DNA of 64,000 nucleotides, taken from positions 1 through 64,000 of the forward strand of contig NZ_JAAN01000030.1 in assembly GCF_000559025.1 (NCBI RefSeq), written 5' to 3'. The translations under genes and the position numbers were made by a program. The stretch is from Luteimonas huabeiensis HB2 (lineage in GTDB: Bacteria > Pseudomonadota > Gammaproteobacteria > Xanthomonadales > Xanthomonadaceae). Below the pieces are notes generated by a model, which worked only from the letters and a program-made list of their open reading frames with translations, ran no database searches and was not told the DNA's origin. Shown here one piece after another: positions 34,203 to 42,491 of this stretch (its first letter is position 1; every line of letters starts with the position of its first letter).

Positions 34203-37200
34203 TCAGTTGATCGACCGTGGGATGTCCACGATCCGCTCCGGCGAGTACGCGCTGCAGCTAGCCGCGCCGCACGCCTTCACGCGGTAGCGATACCGGCCGT
34301 GAACAGACACCCGAAGTTCGACGCTGGTGCTCGGCGCGTCATGAACGGTGCCCCACGGAAAGTCGTTCCACTTCTGCTGGAGCTCGTATCGCGTCGCCCC
34401 GGCAACGCTGGTCCAGCTGACATTGAATGTGCTGTCCATGGATGCCGTAGCAGGCGCGCTCAATGTCGGCACCGGCAGCGGGAGACTCACCTGGGTGCGC
34501 ATGATCGCGGAGTACGCCGAGCAGCCACCCGCATTGCATGCGCGGGCCCGATAGTCGTAGGCCCCCGGTGTCTGGGCGTCGCGGGTATGGCTGGTCGCAG
34601 AGGAGCTTTGGATGACGCCCCAGGCGGCGGTCCCTTTTCGCTCCTCCAGTTCGTAGTGCGTCGCACTTGCCACCGCACTCCATGTCACGACATAGGTGCC
34701 GGTGGTGTTGCTGGCTGGCGTCGTCAGTTGGGGGGCGCTGGATGGAGGCCGCAGGACCTGGGTGGTCCGAAGGGCCGACCAACCGCCGCAGCCTCCTGTA
34801 TTGCAGGCCCGCGCCCGGTAGCTCCAAGCCCCCGTGGCCTTGCCGCTGACTGCCTTGCTGGTTCCCGGCCCGTCATGGATCGTGCTCCAGCTTCCGCTAT
34901 TGAACTGCTCTTGCAATTCGTACTTCGTGGCGCTGGCCACGGACGTCCAAGTCACCGTATAGCCGCCGCTGTTGTTGCTGGCCGGCGTGGTCACCGTGGG
35001 GGCGCTGGCCGGAGGGTGAACCACACTCACGCTCGCGGTCCCGGACCATGCGCCGCATCCTGCTGTATTGCAAGCCCTGACGCGATAACTCCATGTTCCG
35101 GCGCCTCTGCCGCTGACCGCTTTGCTCGTTGCGGCGCCGTTGTGAATCACGGTCCAGCTACCGTTGTTGTGCCGCTCCTCCAGCTCATAGCGGGCCGAAC
35201 CGCTGACGCCTGTCCACGACACGGTATAGCTGCCATTGTTGCTCGTGGCAGGCACGGTCAAAGCGGGCGCCCCACCTGGCGGGTGGATCACGTTGACCGA
35301 CGAGACCGCCGACCAGCCGCCGCATCCGGCGGCATTGCATGCCCGCACTTGATAGCTCCAGGTCCCAGCCGCCTTGCCGCTCAGCGCCTTGCTGGTGGCT
35401 GCCGCATCGTGGATGGTGCTCCACCCGCCCGTACCCTGCCGCTCCTGCAGTTGATAGGTGGCGGCCGCAGCCACGCCGGTCCAGGTGATGGTGTATGCGC
35501 CATTCAATCCGGTGGCAGGCACCGACAACGCTGGCGCCGCGCCAGGCGGCAGTTGCACCGTCGTCTCCGCGACCGGGCTCCAGTTGCCGCAAGCGCTCGT
35601 ACTGCAGGCGCGCACCTGATACCCCCAGGTGCCGGCCGCCTTGCCGCTAAGCGATACCTGGGTCCTGGCGGCGTTATGGATCGTCGCCCAGGCGCCGCCA
35701 TCGACCCGTTCCCGCAGCTCGTAGCGGTTCGCTAGCGCTGCGCTGGTCCAGCTCACCGTATAGGCGCCGGTCGCGCTGTAGCCCGGGACGGTCAAGGCCG
35801 GCGTAGAGAGGGCGATCGGATCCTCCAGTTGGGCGATCAGGCTGCCCTCCAAGTGGATGTACTCCGTGGTCCGGCCCGCCCGTTCGTCGCGTTGATACCT
35901 CAATACGCCATCCTGGCCATAGACCGAGTAAATCGCCCCACCGCCCTGGCGGGTCGCTTTCACGCGGCGGCCATGGCCGTCGTAGAGATAGCTTTCCTGG
36001 CCGACAACGCTGCGCAAGCGGTTGCCGTAGTCGAACTGGTAGCTGCGCCCGGCATGGGTCTTGAGATTGCCCTGGGCGTCATAGGTCAACGAGGCGACCG
36101 TCGTCCCTGCGCTGGTCACCAGATCGAGCCGGTTGCGGGTGTCGTAGACGTAGGCGTGATTGCGCTGCTTCGGGCCCGCCGTCAGCTGCACACCGGTCAG
36201 ATTGTCCAGTACGTCATAGCCGTAGGTCGCGGTGCCGAACATCGGCGAGACCGTCCGTGTCAGCCGGTCCAGGCCGTCATAAGCCATGGTGCGGTCCCCG
36301 CGGCCACCCGACAGGCCGTCGCTGATCGCCGCGACGTTGCCGTGGCTGTCGTAATCCACGCTGTCGTCGTGTACAGCCGTGCCGCCGTAGGCGTCGCGAC
36401 TACGCTCCGGCAATCCGCGCGCGTTCTGGGTGAACGTACGGACGATGCCGTTGCCGTAGGTGAACTGCTTGACCGCCCCATTGGGGAAGTAACTCACGCC
36501 GGAGGCATGAACGCCCACCCGGGTCGGCTGGCCCAGGGCGTTGGGTTCCTGGTCCACCGATTCGCCGCCCGGCAAGGTCAGCGTGGCGAGGGCGCCGTTG
36601 GCGTTGTAGCCGTAGCCGATCGCCCACTGATGGGCGCCGACGCTCAACGCCTCTCCCGTAGGCAGCCGCCGGCGGTTGTAGGTGTAAGCGGTGCTGACGA
36701 CGTCCGCGCCGCCATTGTCGGCGGCGACCGAAGCCAGCCGGCCGTCCGGGTAATAGCCGTAGACCGTGTTGCCGAGATTGTCGGGAAAGGCCAGCGACAG
36801 GACCCGGTTGCGCGCGTCGTAGCTGCGCACTGTGCGCTCGGCAACCGGAACGTCGCCGGTATTGCACGCCGCGCCCGTCTGTGTGGCACCCGACTTGCTC
36901 CAGACCAGGTTCCCCGCCTCATCGTAGGCCATGATCGTGGCGCCTGTCTCCGGCTCCACCGACTTGCACAGTTGTTGATGAGCGTCGTAGACGTAACGAC
37001 GCGTCAACGAATGGGTCCCGGTGTTGTTGCGGCGGGTAATGGAAACCGGCTTGCCGAACGCATCGCGAGCGATATCGGTATACGCGCCGTTCGGATGCCA
37101 GATCTCGACTGGCCAGTCGTAGCTCGGCTGGTCGAACGCCTGATACCAAGTCCGGGTCTGTTCGCCCTTCGGGCTGGTGACGAGCGTGTAGTAACCGTCG

Positions 37201-38069
37201 GCATTGCCCGCATAGGCCGTGGTCGTGGTCAGCAGCCCCAGCTCGCTGTCCTGGCTGACCGAGGTCGGCCGGCCCAGGGCGTCGTACTCGGTCCAGGTGC
37301 CGGTGTTGGGCGTGCCGCTGGCGCTGGGGTAGGAGGCGAAGGTCACCCGGCCTTCGTGGTCGAAGGCTTGGCGGATGAAGCGCTGGGTGCCGGCCACGTT
37401 GCCGTTGTCGTACTCGCGCACCAGCACCGGGCGCCACAGGGCGTCGAGGTAGGTGATCTTGCGCCGCTGGCCGGTACTCTCGCTGTGCTGCCAGTGTCCG
37501 GCAGGCAGGCCATAGGCGGCGGCGCCCGCACGCACGAAGCTGAAGGTGGTGTCGTGCCAGGCCACGCTGTCGCCGGTCGGATACTGGATACGGGTAATGC
37601 GCCCCATCGCATCGTGCTGGTAGTTCGTGGCATAGCCGTTCTCGTCGGTGACCCGGGTGATCCAGCCCGCGTCGTTGACCACAGCGGACTGCGTTGCGCC
37701 GGACGGGCTCTCCGGTGTCGCGGGATACCGGATCGTCTGCGGAATGCCGCGCTTCCAGTTGGACAGCGTGGTGACGTTGCCGCGGCCGTCGGCCACGGTG
37801 GCGACGGTGCCGTCGGGGTGGTAGGTCAGGGTCTGCGCGGTGCGCCCGAACTCGCGGATGGTCCTGGGCTGCGCGCGGCTGTCGTAGAGCGTCTCCGAGG
37901 CGATGATGCCGTTCACTGTCAGCTTCGACGGCTGGCCGAGCACCCACAGCGACAGGTTGTCGTGGTACTCGATCGTTTCGGTCTTGGTGTAGGTCTGTGC
38001 CTGTGCCTGTGCAGCCAGCGGCAGCAGACAGGCGCCCAGCCACAGTCGTCGTGTCCTGCTTCCGATCAT
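34203..38069 (-). CDS. exported YD-repeat (Rhs) protein with six C-terminal FN3-like repeats (split Rhs, piece B)
   Basis: 1288 aa. The signal peptide is RLWLGACLLPLAAQAQAQ. Residues 25-750 are YD repeats, beginning TIEYHDNLSLWVLGQPSKLT and including YDARNRVLSLAFPDNLGN, GYDVLDNLTGVQLTAG and the late QESYLYDGHGRRVKATR, GRTTEYIHLEGSLIAQLED. In intact homologues the last string is followed by an Rhs core; here six fibronectin-III-like repeats follow (about residues 757-1285) and the core is in piece C, which starts 12 bases downstream. GGGGAAGG lies 2 bases before the ATG. A start 57 bases upstream (38126) would put 19 hydrophilic residues before the signal. It would act at or outside the outer membrane as the shell of a toxin or an adhesive protein. 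Confidence 0.8.
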   Translation of the reverse strand: MIGSRTRRLWLGACLLPLAAQAQAQTYTKTETIEYHDNLSLWVLGQPSKLTVNGIIASETLYDSRAQPRTIREFGRTAQTLTYHPDGTVATVADGRGNVTTLSNWKRGIPQTIRYPATPESPSGATQSAVVNDAGWITRVTDENGYATNYQHDAMGRITRIQYPTGDSVAWHDTTFSFVRAGAAAYGLPAGHWQHSESTGQRRKITYLDALWRPVLVREYDNGNVAGTQRFIRQAFDHEGRVTFASYPSASGTPNTGTWTEYDALGRPTSVSQDSELGLLTTTTAYAGNADGYYTLVTSPKGEQTRTWYQAFDQPSYDWPVEIWHPNGAYTDIARDAFGKPVSITRRNNTGTHSLTRRYVYDAHQQLCKSVEPETGATIMAYDEAGNLVWSKSGATQTGAACNTGDVPVAERTVRSYDARNRVLSLAFPDNLGNTVYGYYPDGRLASVAADNGGADVVSTAYTYNRRRLPTGEALSVGAHQWAIGYGYNANGALATLTLPGGESVDQEPNALGQPTRVGVHASGVSYFPNGAVKQFTYGNGIVRTFTQNARGLPERSRDAYGGTAVHDDSVDYDSHGNVAAISDGLSGGRGDRTMAYDGLDRLTRTVSPMFGTATYGYDVLDNLTGVQLTAGPKQRNHAYVYDTRNRLDLVTSAGTTVASLTYDAQGNLKTHAGRSYQFDYGNRLRSVVGQESYLYDGHGRRVKATRQGGGAIYSVYGQDGVLRYQRDERAGRTTEYIHLEGSLIAQLEDPIALSTPALTVPGYSATGAYTVSWTSAALANRYELRERVDGGAWATIHNAARTQVSLSGKAAGTWGYQVRACSTSACGNWSPVAETTVQLPPGAAPALSVPATGLNGAYTITWTGVAAAATYQLQERQGTGGWSTIHDAAATSKALSGKAAGTWSYQVRACNAAGCGGWSAVSSVNVIHPPGGAPALTVPATSNNGSYTVSWTGVSGSARYELEERHNNGSWTVIHNGAATSKAVSGRGAGTWSYRVRACNTAGCGAWSGTASVSVVHPPASAPTVTTPASNNSGGYTVTWTSVASATKYELQEQFNSGSWSTIHDGPGTSKAVSGKATGAWSYRARACNTGGCGGWSALRTTQVLRPPSSAPQLTTPASNTTGTYVVTWSAVASATHYELEERKGTAAWGVIQSSSATSHTRDAQTPGAYDYRARACNAGGCSAYSAIMRTQVSLPLPVPTLSAPATASMDSTFNVSWTSVAGATRYELQQKWNDFPWGTVHDAPSTSVELRVSVHGRYRYRVKACGAASCSAYSPERIVDIPRSIN
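34220..35800 (-). repeat. six tandem FN3-like coding repeats, about 265 bp each
   Basis: Within piece B, units recur every 88 codons. Each has a Pro-rich opening (APALTVPAT or APQLTTPAS), [YF]xVxWTxVAxAxxYELxER, a W-x-x-IH segment, TSKAxSGKxxGTWSYxVRACN and GCGxWS. Units 2-5 are closest to each other; unit 6 is the most diverged. Two cysteines per unit (ACN..GC) could form a disulfide in the periplasm. Confidence 0.8.
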
Positions 38070-38530
38070 GTCCTTCCCCAATGCGACGATGTGCGCGAGC
38101 TCTCGCGCCGGGTTGGCATTGCGCATGCCCCGCCGGCGGACTCGCCCTGCCTCTTACCACCGATGCCCCTTTGCGCGGACGCGAACGCCCGTCACCAGGC
38201 GTCGGCCAGCGCTCACGCAGCTCGACGACCCGGCGCGGCCCGCAGGACGGATTCGGTGGATCGATCAGATCACGGCCCTATGGGCCGGAAACGTATCGCC
38301 TCATGCACTCCCCCTGAGTTCCTTGGCAATATCCCTGGCCAGCAACGTAGCAGATTATTTTGGCGTTGAGTAGCCGGGACTCGGTGCACCTCAGAATCCG
38401 ATATTTTACGCATTCGCCCCACGAAAATCGCCGTCGGTCACGGCAATGCGCACTCGACGCCGCCTAATCTGGGTTGGTCGAGGCGGCCGGAAACCGGCCG
38501 CCTCTCGCAACTGCAGCTTATCGGCCCGCT
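38070..38530. other. non-coding stretch upstream of the split-Rhs genes
   Basis: No credible gene is seen in these 460 bases. The segment 38340-38420 is A+T-rich relative to its surroundings and contains, on the minus strand, TAAAAT and AAAATAATC, possible -10 sequences for the Rhs transcript that would give a leader of about 330 bases. The only clear structure is the hairpin at 38480-38504. Confidence 0.4.
38480..38504 (-). terminator. perfect 11-bp inverted repeat downstream of hemJ
   Basis: GAGGCGGCCGG-AAA-CCGGCCGCCTC, 27 bases after the hemJ stop on the minus strand. The stem is very stable, but no T-run follows in either direction, so it may act as a transcript-end stabiliser or a rho-assisted stop instead of a classic intrinsic terminator. 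Confidence 0.45.
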
Positions 38531-38983
38531 TCAAAACGGCTTCGCCAGCACCAGCCACACCACGCCCACCAGGGCCAGCACCGGCAGTTCGTTGAACCAG
38601 CGCAGCGCGCGCGAGGACGGCACCGGGCGGCCGGCGTCGATGCCCTTGACCCAGCGGCCGGCGACGATGAAGTGCGCGAGCAGCAGCACGACCAGCGCCA
38701 GCTTGGCGTGCATCCAGCCGCTGCCGGGGCCGACCATCGTGGGGAAGTCGGGGATGAAGCGGTAGCCCAGCCACAGCACCAGGCCGAACACGAACGCCAG
38801 CCCGAACATCGCGTGGCCGAAGCGGTACAGCCGCCGCCCCATCAGCGCCAGCCGCGCGCGCACGTCGGGCGCGTCGCCGGCCTCGGCCACGTTGACCAGG
38901 ATCCTCGGCAGGTAGAACACCGCCGCCATGAAGGCGATGACGAAGACGAGGTGGAAGGTCTTGATCCAGAAATAGGCTTGCAT
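38531..38983 (-). CDS. hemJ: protoporphyrinogen IX oxidase HemJ (CopD-like membrane protein)
   Basis: 150 aa with four to five membrane helices. HemJ marks are YFWIKTFHLVFVIAFMAAVF with the conserved N-terminal His, YLPRILV, RLYRFGHAMFGLAFVFGL, and the GWMHAKLALVVLLLAHFIVA segment carrying the conserved His/Lys. The C-terminus has RALRWFNELPVLALVGVVW (the FNExP motif). HemJ oxidises protoporphyrinogen IX in bacteria lacking HemG/HemY. It is divergent from the methyltransferase gene and has no heme-pathway neighbours here. Confidence 0.88.
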   Translation of the reverse strand: MQAYFWIKTFHLVFVIAFMAAVFYLPRILVNVAEAGDAPDVRARLALMGRRLYRFGHAMFGLAFVFGLVLWLGYRFIPDFPTMVGPGSGWMHAKLALVVLLLAHFIVAGRWVKGIDAGRPVPSSRALRWFNELPVLALVGVVWLVLAKPF

Positions 38984-39034
38984 GCGCTGGCTCCTCGGGA
39001 TGCGGCGGCGGTCCCGGTGCGGGCCGCGAGGCGG

Positions 39035-39040
39035 TATCGT
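39035..39040 (+). promoter_or_regulatory. -10-like element, possible leaderless start
   Basis: TATCGT within GGTATCGTACC, six bases before the methyltransferase ATG at 39047. The spacing suggests transcription starting at or beside the start codon. Confidence 0.35.
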
Positions 39041-39046
39041 ACCGGG

Positions 39047-39637
39047 ATGCAGAAACGTTACGACCGTGCTTACTTCGATCGCTGGTACCGCCACGGCGGC
39101 ATCGGCGGTGCGCAGCGGCTGATGCGCAAGGTGGCGCTCGCGGTGGCCACCGCCGAATACCATCTCGAGCGCCCGCTGCGCAGCGTGCTGGACGTCGGCT
39201 GCGGCGAGGGCGCGTGGCGCGCGCCGCTGCTGAAGCTGCGGCCGAAGGCGCGCTACCTGGGCTTCGATGCCAGCGAGTACGCGGTAGCGCGCTTCGGCGC
39301 GCGCCGCAACCTGCGCCTGGCGCGCTTCGCCGATTTCGAGGCATTGCGGCCGTGCCCGCCGGCCGACCTGGTGGTGTGCAGCGACGTGCTGCATTACCTG
39401 CCCGCGCGCGAGATCGATCGCGGGCTGCCGGGCGTGGCGGCGCTGTGCGGCGGCGTGGCGTTCCTGGAGACCTTCGCCCGCGAGGACGAGGCGGAGGGCG
39501 ACGACGAGGGTTTCCTGCGCCGGCCCGCCGCTTTCTATCGCCGGCGTTTCGCTGCCGCGGGCTTCCGCCCGCTCGGCTCGCACTGCTGGCTGTCGCCGGC
39601 GCTTGCGGAGGTCGCCACCTCGCTCGAGGCGGGCTGA
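39047..39637 (+). CDS. class I SAM-dependent methyltransferase
   Basis: 196 aa. It begins QKRYDRAYFDRWYRHGG, and motif I is SVLDVGCGEGAWRAPLLKL. LGFDASEYAVARFGARR supplies the ribose-binding acid, and ADLVVCSDVLHYLP is motif IV. The C-terminus includes RFAAAGFRPLGSHCWL. It resembles the small methyltransferases that modify small molecules; the acceptor is unknown. There is no Shine-Dalgarno sequence, in keeping with a leaderless start. Confidence 0.8.
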   Translation: MQKRYDRAYFDRWYRHGGIGGAQRLMRKVALAVATAEYHLERPLRSVLDVGCGEGAWRAPLLKLRPKARYLGFDASEYAVARFGARRNLRLARFADFEALRPCPPADLVVCSDVLHYLPAREIDRGLPGVAALCGGVAFLETFAREDEAEGDDEGFLRRPAAFYRRRFAAAGFRPLGSHCWLSPALAEVATSLEAG

Positions 39638-39678
39638 ACGCCCGCGAGGCCCGGGCGCCGGAGAACGGCCCGATCGGG

Positions 39679-39695
39679 TATGCTGCGTCGCAGCA
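39679..39695 (+). promoter_or_regulatory. -10 element overlapping a CTGC-N3-GCAG palindrome, upstream of phaZ
   Basis: TATGCT (39679-39684) overlaps the perfect palindrome TGCTGC-GTC-GCAGCA (39681-39695). CTGC-N3/4-GCAG is the binding pattern reported for the PHB-responsive repressor PhaR in Paracoccus. A repressor here would cover the -10 and start site of phaZ. The assignment is inference from pattern and gene context. Confidence 0.45.
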
Positions 39696-39750
39696 AGCGC
39701 CCGGAATCGGCGAACGGATCGGCCGGGCCTCTCCTACACGGGACCGGATC

Positions 39751-41052
39751 ATGTTCCTCTACCAGCTTCACGAACTGGGGCGCGCCTTCATCGCGCCCTA
39801 CGCCTACTGGGCCGAGGCCAACGCCAAGGCGTTCTCCGCGCCGGGCAGCCTGCTGTCGGCGCTGCCCGGCGCCGAGCAGGTCTCGGCCTCCAACGAGCTG
39901 TTCTACCGCATCGCCAAGGACTACGAGAAGCCGGCCTTCGACATCCACTCGATCGAGCTCGACGGCGGCGTCTACCCGGTGATCGAGCAGGAGATCGCGC
40001 GCAGGCCGTTCTGCCGCCTGTTGCGCTTCAAGCGCTACAGCGACGACGCCGGCGCCATCACCGATCTCAAGGGCCAGCCGACGGTGCTGGTGGTGGCGCC
40101 GCTGTCGGGCCACCACGCCACCCTGCTGCGCGATACCGTGCGCACGCTGCTGCGCGACCACAAGGTCTACATCACCGACTGGGTGGACGCGCGCATGGTG
40201 CCGCGCGAGGAGGGCGAGTTCACGCTCGACGACTACGTGGCCTACGTGGAGGACTTCATCCGCGAGATCGGCGCCGAGGACCTGCACGTGATCAGCGTCT
40301 GCCAGCCGGTGGTGCCGGTGCTGGCGGCGGTCTCGCTGATGGCCGCGCGCGGCGAGACGACCCCGCGCTCGCTGGTGCTGATGGGCGGGCCGGTCGACCC
40401 CCGCGAATCGCCGACCTCGGTCAACGATCTGGCCACGCAGCGGCCGCTGTGGTGGTTCGAGCACAACCTGATCCACCAGGTGCCGGTGAACTATCCCGGG
40501 CGCGGGCGCCGCGTGTACCCCGGCTTCCTGCAGCACGCCGGCTTCATGGCGATGAACCCCGAGCGGCACTTCATGTCGCACTGGGATTTCTACCGCAATC
40601 TGGTCAAGGGCGACCTGGACGACGCGCAGTCGCACCGGCGCTTCTACGACGAGTACAACGCGGTGCTGGACATGCCCGCCGAGTACTACCTCGACACCGT
40701 GCGCATCGTGTTCCAGGAGCACCTGCTGCCGCGCGGCCGGTGGGACGTGGCCGGCGAGCGGGTGCGGCCGGCGGCGATCCGCGACACCGCCATCCTCACC
40801 ATCGAGGGCGAGCTCGACGACATCTCCGGCCTCGGCCAGACCCGCGCCGCGCACAAGCTGTGCAGCGGCGTTCCGGAGGAGGACCGCCAGCACATCACCG
40901 TGCAGGGCGCGGGCCACTACGGCATCTTCAGCGGCCGCCGCTGGCGGACCAAGGTCTATCCGCAGGTGCGCGACTTCATCGCCCGCCATGCCGGCGACGG
41001 CCGGCGGCGCGATGCCGCCAACGTCGCCCCGCTGCGTCCCCGCAAGTCCTGA
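39751..41052 (+). CDS. phaZ: intracellular polyhydroxyalkanoate (PHB) depolymerase
   Basis: A 433-aa native-granule PHB depolymerase. The hallmark is a cysteine nucleophile in HVISVCQPVVPVL (C184), in place of the usual serine lipase box. GELDDISGLGQT supplies the Asp and GAGHYGIFSGRRWR the His. The N-terminus FLYQLHELGRAFIAPYAYWA and the block APLSGHHATLLRDTVRTLL are typical of the PhaZ1 family. No signal peptide is present. The product 3-hydroxybutyrate would be oxidised by the BdhA encoded at 28463. Confidence 0.93.
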   Translation: MFLYQLHELGRAFIAPYAYWAEANAKAFSAPGSLLSALPGAEQVSASNELFYRIAKDYEKPAFDIHSIELDGGVYPVIEQEIARRPFCRLLRFKRYSDDAGAITDLKGQPTVLVVAPLSGHHATLLRDTVRTLLRDHKVYITDWVDARMVPREEGEFTLDDYVAYVEDFIREIGAEDLHVISVCQPVVPVLAAVSLMAARGETTPRSLVLMGGPVDPRESPTSVNDLATQRPLWWFEHNLIHQVPVNYPGRGRRVYPGFLQHAGFMAMNPERHFMSHWDFYRNLVKGDLDDAQSHRRFYDEYNAVLDMPAEYYLDTVRIVFQEHLLPRGRWDVAGERVRPAAIRDTAILTIEGELDDISGLGQTRAAHKLCSGVPEEDRQHITVQGAGHYGIFSGRRWRTKVYPQVRDFIARHAGDGRRRDAANVAPLRPRKS

Positions 41053-41058
41053 TCGGCC

Positions 41059-41964
41059 TCAGGCGCGCACCGCCTTCACCAGCAGGTGCTTCGCCAGCAG
41101 GCCGTGCAGGCGGCCCACGCCGCGGGCCAGGTGCAGGGTCGCGAACAGCAGCAGCGCGCCGATCAGGGACACGATCGGCAGCAGCCAGGGCGCGTCGTGC
41201 GGCAGGTCGAGGCCGAACAGCCACACACCGAACTCGATCCCCGGCAGCAGCGACAGCGGCGCCAGCAGCATGCCCAGCGAGGCGCTGCCCAGGCAGACGA
41301 CGACGGTGAAGTAGGCCACGCCCAGCGGCAGCATCAGCACCATGTACAGCATCGCGCTCCAGGTGCGCGGGTCGGTGAACATGTCGCCGATGCGCTGCAG
41401 GATGGTGCGCCCGCGCGCGCTGTACGGCGGGCGTCGCGGCATCCGCTCGCCGAGCATCACCTCGACGATGCGGCCCTCGACCAGCGACAGGATGCGCACC
41501 GAGCCGAAGAACAGGATCACGAAGGGGATGCCGACGATCAGCACCGCCAGCCCCAGCGACAGCGACAGCCCGGTGACGATCCAGGTGAAGTAGAAGATGC
41601 CGGTGGCCAGCGACAGGGCCATGTAGAACAGCGAGGCGTAGGCGCGCGGATCGGCCGCGACGCCGAAGAAACGGCCGAGCGGCGAACGCCGCGGCGCCGG
41701 CACCGGCGGGCGCAGCGCGGTCTGCACCTTGTCCTCGGTGTCGCGGTAGATGTCGGCCACCTCGTCCGGCGCGCCGTAGCTCGATGCGACCGTGGCGATC
41801 ACCTCGGCCTCGCTGCGATCCGGGTGCTCGGCCAGCTCCGCGCGCAGGTATTCCTCCGCGTCGTACAGCGCATCCTGGATCATCGCCGGGTCGGCGCCCT
41901 CCAGCGCGCGGCGCAGGTGCGCCAGGTATTCGGGGATCGTGGTCGGCAGGCGCTGCGTGTTCAT
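41059..41964 (-). CDS. DUF1700/sensor-domain membrane protein
   Basis: 301 aa. The first 70 residues are a helical HAAS/DUF1700-like module (TIPEYLAHLRRALEGADPAM, EVIATVASSYGAPDEVADIY). The rest is a multi-pass putative sensor domain with four main hydrophobic pairs (YASLFYMALSLATGIFYFTW, ILSLVEGRIVEVMLGERMPRR, WSAMLYMVLMLPLGVAYFTV, WLLPIVSLIGALLLFATLHL). Its ATG overlaps the stop of the PadR gene (ATGA). Such PadR-DUF1700 pairs are stress- or envelope-responsive in other bacteria. It converges on phaZ with 6 bases between stops. Confidence 0.8.
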   Translation of the reverse strand: MNTQRLPTTIPEYLAHLRRALEGADPAMIQDALYDAEEYLRAELAEHPDRSEAEVIATVASSYGAPDEVADIYRDTEDKVQTALRPPVPAPRRSPLGRFFGVAADPRAYASLFYMALSLATGIFYFTWIVTGLSLSLGLAVLIVGIPFVILFFGSVRILSLVEGRIVEVMLGERMPRRPPYSARGRTILQRIGDMFTDPRTWSAMLYMVLMLPLGVAYFTVVVCLGSASLGMLLAPLSLLPGIEFGVWLFGLDLPHDAPWLLPIVSLIGALLLFATLHLARGVGRLHGLLAKHLLVKAVRA

Positions 41965-42338
41965 GGCTTCACTCCCCTCAGGACGGTATCGACGCAATCG
42001 CGGGTGGCGGCCCAGGCGCGCATCCAGTGCGCGAGCACCTCGCGGCCGGCGACGGTGATGCGGTAGTAGCGCCGCGGCGGGCCGGCCACCGAGGGCTCGA
42101 CGTGGCTGCGCAGCAGGCCGGCCGACTCCAGGTTGCGCAGCACCGGGTACAGCGCGCTCTGCTTGCCCGCCAGCGCGCCCTCGCCCACCGCTTCCAGCTG
42201 CTTGGCGATCTGGTAGCCATACAGCGGCTCGCGCGCGGCGGCCAGCACCGCCAGCAGCGCCAGCGAGACCGTGCCGGCGCTCAGCTCCTTCTGGAACTTG
42301 CGCAGCTGCAGGTCGATGGCGGACTCGTACTCGGGCAC
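41961..42338 (-). CDS. PadR-family transcriptional regulator
   Basis: 125 aa. It has the winged helix LALLAVLAAAREPLYGYQIA, then KQSALYPVLRNLESAGLLRS, then the wing GPPRRYYRITVAGREVL. The C-terminal dimer helix is short. It is transcribed ahead of and overlapping the membrane partner gene, so autoregulation of the pair is likely. The 153-base upstream region, shared divergently with the cyclophilin gene, would hold the operator. Confidence 0.88.
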   Translation of the reverse strand: MPEYESAIDLQLRKFQKELSAGTVSLALLAVLAAAREPLYGYQIAKQLEAVGEGALAGKQSALYPVLRNLESAGLLRSHVEPSVAGPPRRYYRITVAGREVLAHWMRAWAATRDCVDTVLRGVKP

Positions 42339-42491
42339 GGCGGGCGGCGGACCGGTTCTGCTATGTCGGGGTCCATGCTATTGGCAAGTTCGCACTAGTG
42401 GATGTGCCGGAGGTCAGGGGCGGACCCGCCTCGGCTTGCCGGCTCCGCGTTTAGGCACACAATCGGGGCTTCGCCCCCGAAAGGACCGCCG

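Noticed and set aside
38480-38504. Bidirectional intrinsic terminator for hemJ and an incoming transcript
   Set aside because: The stem is perfect but no T-run follows on either strand, and no plus-strand transcript would end here; it is kept only as a hairpin with low confidence.
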